This document shows, piece by piece, positions 7,344-16,661 of a stretch of DNA of 28,774 nt. This stretch comes from an uncultured Pseudoxanthomonas sp. (lineage in GTDB: Bacteria; Pseudomonadota; Gammaproteobacteria; Xanthomonadales; Xanthomonadaceae). The stretch spans positions 1 to 28,774 of the forward strand of contig CAMPIO010000043.1 in NCBI GenBank assembly GCA_946886405.1, in the 5' to 3' direction. The translations under genes and the position numbers were made by a program. The notes beneath the pieces were generated by a model that was not told the origin of the DNA, did no database searches, and worked only from the letters and a program-made list of their open reading frames with translations. How positions within the stretch are numbered: the first letter of the stretch is position 1; the number at the start of each line of letters is the position of its first letter.

Positions 7344-10300
7344 TCAGACCTTCGGTGGGGGGACCACCGATGGCGCGGTCGGATGATGCGGGCCACGCAG
7401 CGCCAGATGACCGCTGCGGACCAGTTCGCCGGGGTCGCGTCGCACCTGGTCGGCATCGAGCGCAGGCAGAGGCAGCGACGTGGCTTCGTACAGCGCCCAG
7501 CCGTTGCGGCCATGGGCCTTGACGTCGTACAGCGCACGATCCGCGAGCGAGACAAGTTGCTCCCAGCCCAGCAGGTCGGGCGCGCTGGCGAACGGGGGAT
7601 ACCCGATCAATCCCAACGATGCGGTCACCTGCAGGCGTGTGCCCGATACCTCCACCGGCTCGGCGGCGATCGCCGTGCAGATGCGGCGCCCGAGCGCATG
7701 CAGTTCGTGTCGCGGCATCGGCCGGAACACCATCAGGAATTCCTCGCCGCCCCAGCGGATCACATAGTCGCCATCGCGGGACAGCGTGCGCAGCCGGTGC
7801 GCGACGGTCTGCAGTACGTGGTCGCCGGCCTGGTGTCCGTGGCCGTCGTTGATCGATTTGAAATGGTCGATGTCGAGCAGCGCGAAGGCCAGCACATCCA
7901 CACCCGCGGTGAAGCCCGGCGTGCGCTGGTAGTAGGCGATATCCGCGGGCAACTGGCGCGTCAGGTAGCGGCGGTTGTGCAGGCCGGTCAGCGGATCGGT
8001 CAGGCTGATCGCTTCCAGTTGGCGGTTCGCCTGTTGCAGGTCGCGCGTGCGTTGCTGCACCAGGCGTTCCAGCGCGACGCGACGATTGTGGTGACGGCGT
8101 AGCACCCAGCGGTTGGACAGCAGCACCAGGATCGCCAGCGCGACGGCGAGCAACAGGTAGAACCAGGGGCTTTCGTAGAAGTACGGCGCGATGGAGAACG
8201 CCTGCGTGGCAGCGGCGCGGCCGGACACGCCGCTGTTGTTGGTGCCCAACACCTCGAAGACGTAACGCCCCGCCGGCAGGTTGGTATATGTCGCACTGCG
8301 CTGGTGCGGATCTTCCAGCAGCTTCCAGTCGTCGTCGTAGCCCTTGAGCCGGTACCGGATGTCGATATGGTCCGATGCCTGGAAGCTGAGGGTGGTGAAC
8401 TCGAAGCGCAGGTCGCGCGCGCCGCTCGGTAGCGACCATTCCGCGTGTTCTGCGGGCCGCCACGCTCCCTGGACCTGCACGCGCTCGATCACCGATTCGG
8501 GTACGTAGTCGTTGGCCAGCGACTGGTCGGTCGCCATCACCACGATGCCGTCGCGGGTCGGCAGCCACAAGGCGTTGTCGACCATGAAGCCGCGGCTGTT
8601 GCCGGCGCCGTTGCAGCAGTCGCCTTTCTGGCCGCCATGGCGGTCGCCGCGCTCGTTGAGCAGCGTCCGCGCCGTCACGCGGAAGGCCGGGTCGTCAGCG
8701 GCACTCAGCAGGTCGGCCACCGGCACGCGGTAGATGCCGCGCAGTCCGCCGGCCCACAGAAAACCGCTGCTGTCTTCGGCGAAGAAGAACGGTGCATTCG
8801 CCGGAATTCCGCGCTTCTTGTCCAGGCGCGTCCACCGCTGGCCGTCGAACAGCAGCAGCAGTTCTTCCGACAGCGCACCGACCAGCCACTGGCCACCGGC
8901 GAGCTCGTGCAGCGAGACGACGTGCGGCGCGTCCAGCCCCGTGCCGATGAAGGGCACGGCGACCAGGCGCTCGTCGACGAATTCGTACAGGCCGCTCTGC
9001 GTGCCGACCAGCAGGCGCTCGTCGCGTGTCTCCAGCAGCACGCGCACCCGCACGTCGCGCAAGCCTGCCGCTTCGCCGTAATGCTTCAGGCGTCGGCCTT
9101 CCTCACGGTACAGCCCTGTGCTGGTGGCGAACCACAGACGTCCGCGGCGGTCGCGTACGATGCCGTTGACCTGCGCGGCGTCCATCGCCGCGAGCATCGC
9201 GGGCCGCTGCAGCCGGCCGTCGCGGTAGAGGGCCGCTCCGTCGCGCGTTCCGATCCAGGTCTGGCCATTCTCGGGCAACAGGCTGTAGGCGGCGGGGTGG
9301 GGAAGCGAGCGGCCGGGCACCACCGTGCGGAAACGCCCCGCCTCCAGCACGCTGACACCGTCATCGCTGCCGACCCACACGTGCCCGTCGGGGGCCTGCG
9401 CGGCTGACCACAGCAACGGTTGCTGCAATCCTTCCGCGCGGCTGTAGCGGCGCGTCCAGCCATTCCATGCGCGGCTGGCGCCTTCGTTGTTGCTGCCGAG
9501 CCAGAGGTTGGACTCGCGGTCCTCGTAGAACGCACGGATCTCGGCCAGCGGACCGTCGGCCGAGATCCGCTCGAGCAGCCGGCCTTCCTGCAGTCGGTAG
9601 AGCGTGTCGCGGGTACTCGCCCACAGGATGCCGTCGCGGTCTTCGTACAGGGCCTGCACGCCTCCACTGACGGTCGCCACGTCGCGGTTGCGTTGCCAGT
9701 GCGTGCCCTCCAGCACGAACAGGCCGGCATCGCCGCCGGCCCACAGGCGACCGTCGTGCCAGGCCAGTGTGGTGACGGTCGCGAGCGACGCGCCGGCCGG
9801 CAGTTTGAGGACGCGTTCGCCGGCGCCATCGAAGACGTGCACGCGCCCGCGTCCACCTACCCAGAGGGTGCCATTCTCATCGACATGCAGGGCCAGTGCG
9901 CCGCCATCGTCGATCGGATGCAGCGTCTGCAAATGGTCGGCGACGACCACCATGACGCCGCGATGGGTCGCGACCAGCAAGCGTCCCCGGGCATCCCGTG
10001 CGAGCGCACGCACGTCGACCACGCCTGCCGCTTCGCCTTGCGCGAGTGGCAGCGTCGCGATGCGATTGCCATCGCGAACCGCAAGCCCCTGTGGTGTGCC
10101 GATCCACAGGCGGCCGTCGCGATCCGTCTGCAGCGCCTGGATCCAGGTGCTCGGCAGCCCCGGCGTATTGTCCAGGTCGAAGTTGGTGAAGCGCACGCCA
10201 TCGAAGCGGCTCAGACCCGCCTGGGTGCCGAACCAGAGATAGCCTGGCTTGTCCTGCGCGATGGCGAGCACGCTGAGCTGGGGCAGGCCCTGTTCCAGAC

Positions 10301-10430
10301 TCCAGTGGTTGCGCACGTAGTGATGGAACGATTTGGACGGGTCCAGTGCGTGTGCCGTCGGGCAAAGCGCCGCCATCCCGCCCAGCAGGGGCAGGCACCA
10401 GACCGCCAGTCGACGCCGCCAGGAAGGCAC
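7344..10430 (-). CDS. Membrane-bound diguanylate cyclase with two-component-regulator beta-propeller sensor
   Basis: 1028-aa one-component sensor that should make c-di-GMP. It starts with GTG at 10430 and a signal sequence ending AHA near residue 28. Residues about 35-640 hold repeated Reg_prop blades (GYLWFGTQAGLSRFDG, GRLWIGTPQGLAV and similar), folding into periplasmic propellers. A Y_Y_Y domain follows at about 670-750, one membrane segment at 756-778, a short coiled region (RLVQQRTRDLQQANRQLEAI), then GGDEF at about 808-983. The active site GGEEF is at 894-898 and LDIDHFKSIND holds the metal/substrate residues. An RxxD at 885-888 keeps the inhibitory I-site, so product feedback is likely. 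No EAL domain. Ligand unknown; relatives of this sensor layout often respond to saccharides, but that is only inference. Confidence 0.93.
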   Translation of the reverse strand: MPSWRRRLAVWCLPLLGGMAALCPTAHALDPSKSFHHYVRNHWSLEQGLPQLSVLAIAQDKPGYLWFGTQAGLSRFDGVRFTNFDLDNTPGLPSTWIQALQTDRDGRLWIGTPQGLAVRDGNRIATLPLAQGEAAGVVDVRALARDARGRLLVATHRGVMVVVADHLQTLHPIDDGGALALHVDENGTLWVGGRGRVHVFDGAGERVLKLPAGASLATVTTLAWHDGRLWAGGDAGLFVLEGTHWQRNRDVATVSGGVQALYEDRDGILWASTRDTLYRLQEGRLLERISADGPLAEIRAFYEDRESNLWLGSNNEGASRAWNGWTRRYSRAEGLQQPLLWSAAQAPDGHVWVGSDDGVSVLEAGRFRTVVPGRSLPHPAAYSLLPENGQTWIGTRDGAALYRDGRLQRPAMLAAMDAAQVNGIVRDRRGRLWFATSTGLYREEGRRLKHYGEAAGLRDVRVRVLLETRDERLLVGTQSGLYEFVDERLVAVPFIGTGLDAPHVVSLHELAGGQWLVGALSEELLLLFDGQRWTRLDKKRGIPANAPFFFAEDSSGFLWAGGLRGIYRVPVADLLSAADDPAFRVTARTLLNERGDRHGGQKGDCCNGAGNSRGFMVDNALWLPTRDGIVVMATDQSLANDYVPESVIERVQVQGAWRPAEHAEWSLPSGARDLRFEFTTLSFQASDHIDIRYRLKGYDDDWKLLEDPHQRSATYTNLPAGRYVFEVLGTNNSGVSGRAAATQAFSIAPYFYESPWFYLLLAVALAILVLLSNRWVLRRHHNRRVALERLVQQRTRDLQQANRQLEAISLTDPLTGLHNRRYLTRQLPADIAYYQRTPGFTAGVDVLAFALLDIDHFKSINDGHGHQAGDHVLQTVAHRLRTLSRDGDYVIRWGGEEFLMVFRPMPRHELHALGRRICTAIAAEPVEVSGTRLQVTASLGLIGYPPFASAPDLLGWEQLVSLADRALYDVKAHGRNGWALYEATSLPLPALDADQVRRDPGELVRSGHLALRGPHHPTAPSVVPPPKV

Positions 10431-10673
10431 GCCGCGGCGGGTCTTGTCGACGGGGTCGGACAGGACGCGTCTCCGGGTAAGTGGGTTTACCAGGAACGGT
10501 ATCGGCGCGGTTCCGCCGGGCTAAAGGGTCGGGGGTCTGGCCGGCGTAGCGTCGTACCGTGGTCGTGAAAACGCGGTGGGTGCCGCAGCGTGGCCAGCGC
10601 GGGCGAGCTGCATGACTCTGCAGGCCGGGTACGGCTGAAAGCCACCCCCGGGGACGTGTGTTGGCGTGTCGGT

Positions 10674-10713
10674 CCCGGGTTTCGCTGCGCTCTACCCGGG
10701 CTACGCCGGTTGG
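10674..10713. repeat. CCCGGG-type palindromic repeat, copy A
   Basis: CCCGGGTTTCGCTGCGC followed by TCTACCCGGGCTACGCCGG. The outer CCCGGGT and ACCCGGG arms can pair around the centre. The same unit recurs, inverted and direct, within 200 bp, as expected of REP-type extragenic palindromes. Confidence 0.65.
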
Positions 10714-10762
10714 AGCCCGCTCGCAGGGCATGGGATGGCGCTTCGACGGGCCGTCGTAGCGA

Positions 10763-10796
10763 GTAGCCCGGGTAAGGCCGAGGGCCGCACCCGGGG
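10763..10796. repeat. CCCGGG-type palindromic repeat, copy B (inverted)
   Basis: Begins GTAGCCCGGGTAAGGCC and ends CGCACCCGGGGA. It is the inverted counterpart of copies A and C with a changed centre, giving a REP-like inverted pair. Confidence 0.6.
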
Positions 10797-10815
10797 ATGC
10801 ATCGGCATCTCAGGG

Positions 10816-10874
10816 TCCCGGGTGCGCTGCGCTTACCCGGGCTACGCGGGCTCTATCCGGGCTACGCCGGTTGG
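10816..10874. repeat. CCCGGG-type palindromic repeat, copy C plus partial copy
   Basis: TCCCGGGTGCGCTGCGCTTACCCGGGCTACGCGGG, followed by a partial unit ATCCGGGCTACGCCGGTTGG. The last 18 bases match the end of copy A closely, which looks like a tandem partial duplication. Confidence 0.6.
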
Positions 10875-10982
10875 CGGGGGGTGGGAGCGCCTGTGTCGTG
10901 CCGGTGTCGGGTCGCTGTCGTGGCGTGCGGGTCGCCGCGAAGGGATCGTGGACACCAACGTACACTGACCAGGACACCTCCG

Positions 10983-11391
10983 ATGACGATGGATATGAAA
11001 CTGAACGCCGAACGGATTCGCACCCTCAGGGAGCAGCGTGCGTGGTCGCAGGAACACCTGGCGACGGTCGCGGGGTTGAGCACGCGCACCCTGCAGCGGA
11101 TCGAAGCGGGCGCTGCGGCCTCGCAGGAAACCTGCCTGGCCCTCGCGGCGGCACTGGAGGTAGGCGTGGGCGAACTGGCGGGTGATGCGCGCAACAGCGC
11201 CACCCCCACTACCCCGACGGCGGACGCGCTGGCCGCCCGGCTGCCGTCCTGGGTGATGATGGGCTTGCTGGTGGTGGTCCTGGTGGTCTGGTTCGGCTAT
11301 ACGGTCGGCAAGGACGCCGCCTTCCGCGACAACCGCGCGGACGCCGCCTGCGAGCAGGGCGCGGCCGACTGCGACGGAAGCACCCCCTCCG

Positions 11392-11405
<14 letters not shown>
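10983..11405 (+). CDS. XRE-type HTH protein with C-terminal membrane anchor
   Basis: 140-aa DNA-binding protein. Residues about 7-62 are an HTH_3 domain ([33 protein letters not shown]). A linker rich in Ala and Thr precedes one membrane segment at about 89-107 and a short tail with two cysteines. The ATG at 10983 has AGGA 8 nt upstream; upstream in-frame codons lie in the repeat region. A membrane-tethered XRE regulator is the plain reading; target genes are unknown. Its 3' end overlaps the convergent sdaA by 14 bp, so mutations in the last codons affect both proteins. It may respond to an envelope or redox signal through the tail cysteines, which is speculation. Confidence 0.82.
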
Positions 11406-12774
<1,369 letters not shown>

Positions 12775-12801
12775 GCTGCGAACCACTTCGGAAAGGCCGC
12801 T

Positions 12802-12807
12802 ATTCTA
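12802..12807 (-). promoter_or_regulatory. Candidate -10 element for sdaA
   Basis: TAGAAT on the minus strand, 27 nt before the sdaA ATG, would give a leader of about 20 nt. No convincing -35 is visible, and the glutaredoxin-like gene starts divergently 39 bp away. Confidence 0.3.
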
Positions 12808-12845
12808 TGCGGGTAGACGCGCGCTGCCCGTCATTCCCGGCCCCG

Positions 12846-13073
12846 ATGTCCCTGATCCTCTACCAGCGCGACGATTGCCACCTGTGCGATCTCGCGCTCG
12901 ATACGCTCGCCCACGCCCGCATTCCCGAGTTCGAAAGCGTTTTCATCGATGGCGACGATGCGCTGGAATCGCGCTATGGCATCCGCATCCCCGTGCTGCA
13001 TCGCAGCGACACCGGTGCGGAACTGGGATGGCCGTTCGATGCCGCTGCCGTGGTGGCGTTCCTGCAGCGCTGA
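12846..13073 (+). CDS. Small glutaredoxin-like thioredoxin-fold protein
   Basis: 75 aa, with the redox motif CHLC at Cys11-Cys14 directly after the first beta strand (MSLILYQRDDCHLC). The cis-proline region is GIRIPVLHRSD, and the C-terminal helix is WPFDAAAVVAFLQR. This matches the short glutaredoxin-like family (GlrX/DUF836 type) found in many proteobacteria. The ATG at 12846 was chosen because the longer start adds 13 residues before the strand; no Shine-Dalgarno is visible for either. It is divergent from sdaA. Partner and substrate are unknown. Confidence 0.85.
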   Translation: MSLILYQRDDCHLCDLALDTLAHARIPEFESVFIDGDDALESRYGIRIPVLHRSDTGAELGWPFDAAAVVAFLQR

Positions 13074-13166
13074 AGCTGTCCGCCTGCGGAATGCGCCCTC
13101 GGCGTTCCTCTGGCGCATGCGTCACGGCGCGCTAGGCTTGCCCGGTCCCCCTGCCGAGGCTGTCCG

Positions 13167-13769
13167 ATGGCGTCGATGAGATCGCTGCTGGTTCCCGCCG
13201 TCCTGCTTGCGGCCATGCCGTGCGCGACGGCAGGCAGGGCGTCAGAGGGGGGCGCGGCGCTCCAGCGCATGCATGGCGAGTTCATCGAGGCGTTCGTGGA
13301 CAGCGAGGGCTTCGGCAGGCGGCGCGTGACGCCCATGATGGTGCGCATGCGGCACTACCAGTTCGAAGGTATCGGTGACGATGGGAGCTGCATCGTCGAT
13401 GTGGAACTCGTCGGTGTCGCCCGGCACGACCCTGCCGTCGTCCATGGCGCGCATTTCATGGGCTTCCAGCATCGCGACGACGATGCCGCCGCCTTCGTTC
13501 CGACGGCGCCGACCCGCGGTCTGCAGGCATGGGAGCGCGACGCGTTGGCGGCGTTGAAGACGGGCAGCGGGATGGTGGTGCGGGCGACGCCCACTGGTTT
13601 GCGCGCGATGGGTCCTGTCCGCGCGCGGCCGGCATGCCTGGCTTGCCATGAGGGTTACCGGGAGGGGGATGTGCTGGGCGCGCTCAGCTATGGGTTGGGG
13701 CGCCTCACCGCGCTTGCGCAAGCCCCCGAGAAGCGGATCTGTCAGTCCGAGCGCGTCACGTCGTCCTGA
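13167..13769 (+). CDS. Exported DUF3365-type haem protein
   Basis: 200-aa periplasmic protein, signal peptide at residues 1-22 (ends ATA). A single c-type haem motif CLACH lies at 157-161, followed by EGYREGDVLGALSYG, the usual tail of the DUF3365/Tll0287-like family. These are PAS-like haem sensors or electron-transfer modules. No kinase or cyclase domain is attached, so it is a stand-alone haem protein here. A GAGG lies 7 nt before the ATG. Neighbours: the glutaredoxin-like gene ends 93 bp upstream, and an alpha/beta hydrolase converges downstream. The role (redox sensor or carrier) is inferred only from family. Confidence 0.85.
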   Translation: MASMRSLLVPAVLLAAMPCATAGRASEGGAALQRMHGEFIEAFVDSEGFGRRRVTPMMVRMRHYQFEGIGDDGSCIVDVELVGVARHDPAVVHGAHFMGFQHRDDDAAAFVPTAPTRGLQAWERDALAALKTGSGMVVRATPTGLRAMGPVRARPACLACHEGYREGDVLGALSYGLGRLTALAQAPEKRICQSERVTSS

Positions 13770-13826
13770 ACCTCATGTCGTTGCTGATCGCGTCGTCGGC
13801 CAGCGGACGCTGTGCGGAGTGACGGG

Positions 13827-14714
13827 CTAGTCTGCCGCGCCCGGCGTATCGAGCTGTCGATCCAGGAAGCCGATCACGTGGTCGGCGTAGCCGGCGGGGT
13901 CGTGCGCCTCGAAGTCCACATGGGCCGCGTCCGGCAACAGCCAGAACGACTTGGGCGATCGTGCGCGTGCGTACATCGCGCGCGCTTCGCCCGGCAGCGT
14001 GTGCAGGTCGCGCCCGCCGGCGACGAGCAGCAGCGGCGCGCCAAGGCCGTCGATACGTTCGATCGGTGAAAGCTGCGTCACTGGAATGCCGAGCCGTGCC
14101 TCCGTCTGCACGGCCAGCAAAGGCGACAGGCGCGCCACCGTATCGCCCAGTCGCATGGCGATGCGGTTGCGGATGGCCTGGCGAGCATCCGAATAGACGG
14201 CTTCCAGTACCACCGCGTCGAAGCCGCTGGGTTGCGGTCCCAGGACGACCGACGCGCCGCCCAGCGAGACGCCGATGACCGCCCGCTTTTCGCCGGGGCG
14301 TTGCTCCCGCATCCAGTCGCGCGCCGCCGTAACGGCGGCAGCCTCGCGCGCGCCCAGCGTGATCGCGTCGCCGGGGCTCTCTCCATGCGCAGGCAGGTCG
14401 ACCAACAGGACGGCGTAGCCGCGTTGCGACAGCTGTCGTGCGCGACCGAGCATGGCGCGACGGTCCGCACGGATGCCGTGCAGCAACAACACGCTGGCGT
14501 GATGGGGCTTGCCCGCGATCCACCAGCCCGCCACCGGCGCCACCTGCGGCACCACGATCCGCACGTCGCGTGCGTGGAGATCCGCAGGGGGAGCCCCGAC
14601 CACCGCAGGCTGTGGCGCCACCAGGCGACCGCCCAGCCACCACAGGCCAATGGCGCCACCTGCTGGCAGCAGCAGGAAGGCGACGCTGATGCGGAAGAAC
14701 AGGCGTCGCCGCAT
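13827..14714 (-). CDS. Membrane-anchored alpha/beta hydrolase
   Basis: 295 aa. One N-terminal membrane segment (about residues 7-28) is followed by a periplasmic alpha/beta-hydrolase fold. The triad is Ser150 in GVSLGG, Asp235 in GGRDLHT and His265 in AAHVDFE; the oxyanion HG is LLLHGIRA. The DLPAHGES block after strand 4 is family-typical. It is the last gene behind YceI-1, separated by only 6 bp, so it is probably in the YceI/b561 operon. Function unknown; it may process an envelope ester or lipid, but nothing in the sequence fixes the substrate. Confidence 0.84.
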   Translation of the reverse strand: MRRRLFFRISVAFLLLPAGGAIGLWWLGGRLVAPQPAVVGAPPADLHARDVRIVVPQVAPVAGWWIAGKPHHASVLLLHGIRADRRAMLGRARQLSQRGYAVLLVDLPAHGESPGDAITLGAREAAAVTAARDWMREQRPGEKRAVIGVSLGGASVVLGPQPSGFDAVVLEAVYSDARQAIRNRIAMRLGDTVARLSPLLAVQTEARLGIPVTQLSPIERIDGLGAPLLLVAGGRDLHTLPGEARAMYARARSPKSFWLLPDAAHVDFEAHDPAGYADHVIGFLDRQLDTPGAAD

Positions 14715-14720
14715 CCGGGC

Positions 14721-15281
14721 TTACTTGGCCGGCTTCAACACGACCTTGGTGCTGATCGCGACATCGTTCGGGATCGTCGAGGTATCGGCCCAGTCGCCAC
14801 CACCGACGCCGAAGTCGAGCCGCTTCACCGTCGCCTTGCCGGTCAGCACCGGCTGCGTGCCGGGCGTCCAGGTGAAGGTCAGCGTGACCGGCTTGCTGAC
14901 GCCGCGCAGGGACAGCGTGCCATCGGCGGCGTACTGGTTGCCGCCGAGCGCGCGGAACTTGGTCGCCGTGTAGCGTGCCTGCGCGAACTTGGCGACGTTG
15001 AAGAAGTCGCTGGACACCAGCGTGCCGTCGCGGTCTCCGTTGCCGGTCTGCGTACCGGCCAGCTGGATGGCGACGTCCAGCTTGCTGGTCGCCAGCTGCG
15101 CGGGGTCGAAACTCAGCGTGGTGGTGAAGCCACCGAACTTGCCGGTGAAGGTTTCGCCCTGGTAGTTGCTGGCGAACACCAGGGTGGAGCCGGGGGCCTG
15201 CACATAGTCGGCGGCCATGGCCGGCGCGGTCGCCAGCAACAGGGAAGCGAGCGCCAGGCGCGCGCGATCAGGGGTTTTCAT
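14721..15281 (-). CDS. YceI-family periplasmic protein (YceI-1)
   Basis: 186 aa. Signal peptide at 1-23 (ends AMA). The mature lipocalin-like barrel carries family motifs: STLVFASNYQG at the N-terminus, DFFNVAKFAQARYTATKF, LSLRGVSKPVTLTF, and TIPNDVAISTKVVL at the C-terminus. YceI relatives bind polyisoprenoid lipids such as quinone-type molecules. The start was set at the ATG before the signal peptide; it overlaps the end of the cytochrome b561 gene by 14 bp. AGGA lies upstream of the ATG. A second YceI gene lies on the other side of b561. Confidence 0.93.
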   Translation of the reverse strand: MKTPDRARLALASLLLATAPAMAADYVQAPGSTLVFASNYQGETFTGKFGGFTTTLSFDPAQLATSKLDVAIQLAGTQTGNGDRDGTLVSSDFFNVAKFAQARYTATKFRALGGNQYAADGTLSLRGVSKPVTLTFTWTPGTQPVLTGKATVKRLDFGVGGGDWADTSTIPNDVAISTKVVLKPAK

Positions 15282-15894
15282 CGGGGGAATCCTGCGGAGT
15301 GGGGGAGACGGGGGCGGACGAAGCGGCGATCGGTGCGGCGACGGCGGCACGCCGGCCCGGCAGCATGCGGCGCAGCGTGGCATCGCCCTGGAACAGATGG
15401 TGGTACAGCGCCGCGCCGGCGTGCGCCAGCACCAGCACCACCAGCACCCAGAACAACAGCTCGTGCGCACCTTCGGCGGCCTCGTGCACGCCGTCGTTGC
15501 GGCCGGTGATGGCGGGCAGATTGAACAGCTTGAACCACTGCAGCGGATAGCCTGCGGACGAGTTCAGCACCCAGCCCGACAGCGGGATGCCGAACAGCAG
15601 TGCGTACAGCAGGACGTGCGTCACGGACGCGATGCGCTGTTGCCATGACGGCGTGCCGGCGACAGGCGCGGGCGCACCCGCGTAGAAGCGCCACAGGACG
15701 CGCAGCACGACCAGTGCCAGGATGCTCAGGCCGATCGACTTGTGCAGGGCGTAGATGTCGATCTTGCGCGGCCCGTTCGGCAGGTCGCCCATGGTCAGGC
15801 CGAGGTAGGCCATCACCAGGATCAGCACCACGATGACCCAGTGGAACAGCTGGCTCACCGCGCCCCAGCGCTCGTCGGTGTTCTTCAGGGTCAT
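15268..15894 (-). CDS. Cytochrome b561 (CybB-type) quinol-reactive membrane protein
   Basis: 208-aa integral membrane di-haem protein with four membrane segments (about 15-34, 49-70, 89-110 and 140-162). Candidate haem ligands are His18, His51, His144 and His158; the 14-residue spacing of the last two matches CybB. The C-terminal 35 residues are a Pro/Ala-rich tail without a domain. CybB relatives oxidise quinols, and some remove superoxide. It is flanked by two YceI genes, overlapping both (ATGA at its start, 14 bp at its end), so the three must be made together. Coupling of a quinol-active cytochrome to polyisoprenoid-binding proteins suggests a quinone-shuttle role, which is inference. Confidence 0.92.
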   Translation of the reverse strand: MTLKNTDERWGAVSQLFHWVIVVLILVMAYLGLTMGDLPNGPRKIDIYALHKSIGLSILALVVLRVLWRFYAGAPAPVAGTPSWQQRIASVTHVLLYALLFGIPLSGWVLNSSAGYPLQWFKLFNLPAITGRNDGVHEAAEGAHELLFWVLVVLVLAHAGAALYHHLFQGDATLRRMLPGRRAAVAAPIAASSAPVSPTPQDSPDENP

Positions 15895-16553
15895 GGCGTC
15901 GGCTCCGGTGGCGATGGGGGTGAGGGCGGGTCGATATCGGTGTCGTCGGCCTTGCCGTCGTAGGTGGCCTCCGCTTCGATGCGCAGCTCGACCTCATCGC
16001 CGATCACCGACTTCCATGCGGTGATGCCGAAGTCGGCGCGACTGAGTGTCGTGGTGGCGGAGAAGCCCACCGTGCGCCGGAACGGCGGCATCGGATGGCG
16101 TTTGGCGGCGTTGAGGGTGACGTCGAGGACGACCTGGCGTGTCACCCCGCGCAGGCTGAGGTCGCCATGCACCTTGGCATGCGTCGCGTCGACGGATTCC
16201 ACGCGGGTCGACACGAAGCGCGCTTCAGGATGGCCCGCCGCATCCAGCAGCGACGACGCGAGCGTGGCCTTGTTCCAGTCGGCATCCCCGAGATCGGCGC
16301 GCGCGATCGGCACGCGCACATCGACGCTTGCGCGCGTCCAGTCGTCGGGGTCGAACACCACCGTGCCGGTGCTGCCGGACACGGTGCCGATGGCATGGGA
16401 GAAGCCTGCATGCGAGATCGCGAACATGACGCGCGTGTGCACGGGATCCAGCCGGTATTCCGCAAGTGCGTCGCGCGCGGACGCCACGGCGGGCAGCAGC
16501 GCCAGCAGGCAGAGGCTGCGCATCAGCAGGTGGCGGGCGGTCGATCCGGGCAT
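15891..16553 (-). CDS. YceI-family periplasmic protein (YceI-2)
   Basis: 220 aa. The N-terminus has a signal peptide ending VASA at about residue 27, counting from MPGSTARHLL; a second Met at residue 11 would give a shorter form with the same signal. The YceI core has YRLDPVHTRVMFAISHAGFS, DLGDADWNKATLASSLLDA, GDLSLRGVTRQVVLDV and FGITAWKSVIGDEVELRIEA, and a Pro-rich tail (PPSPPSPPEP) ends the protein. It is the first gene of the YceI/b561 operon and shares ATGA with b561. A TAGAAT on the minus strand 8 nt before the first ATG suggests a leaderless message if that start is used. It is only distantly similar to YceI-1. Confidence 0.9.
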   Translation of the reverse strand: MPGSTARHLLMRSLCLLALLPAVASARDALAEYRLDPVHTRVMFAISHAGFSHAIGTVSGSTGTVVFDPDDWTRASVDVRVPIARADLGDADWNKATLASSLLDAAGHPEARFVSTRVESVDATHAKVHGDLSLRGVTRQVVLDVTLNAAKRHPMPPFRRTVGFSATTTLSRADFGITAWKSVIGDEVELRIEAEATYDGKADDTDIDPPSPPSPPEPTP

Positions 16554-16561
16554 GGGGACGG

Positions 16562-16567
16562 ATTCTA
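16562..16567 (-). promoter_or_regulatory. Candidate -10 element for the YceI-2/b561 operon
   Basis: TAGAAT on the minus strand, 8 nt before the ATG at 16553, with no Shine-Dalgarno between. This gives a leaderless start or, if the ATG at 16523 is used, a leader of about 30 nt. No clear -35. Confidence 0.35.
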
Positions 16568-16661
16568 GGGGCCGGCCCATGAAGATACCCCGCTTGCGCC
16601 TGCAACGGTCCGTTGCGACGATGCCCGGCGGGGGCAACCAGGGAAAGAGGGGCGGGCAGGA

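Larger units (their letters stand above)
10431..10982. other. 552-bp divergent intergenic region with repeats
   Basis: Gap between the divergent GGDEF sensor and XRE genes. ORFs across it have the character of shadows and no family match. It holds CCCGGGTAGC-type palindromic repeats at 10674-10874 (listed separately). The promoters of both genes must lie here or in the repeats, but I could not identify convincing hexamers. Confidence 0.6.

Noticed and set aside
10431..10982. Small ORFs in the intergenic gap, for example 10666-10968
   Set aside because: They read through palindromic repeats and have no Shine-Dalgarno or family similarity.
13770..13826. Terminator between the haem protein and the convergent hydrolase
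   Set aside because: Only a 4-bp stem (CAGC/GCTG) is visible and no T-run.
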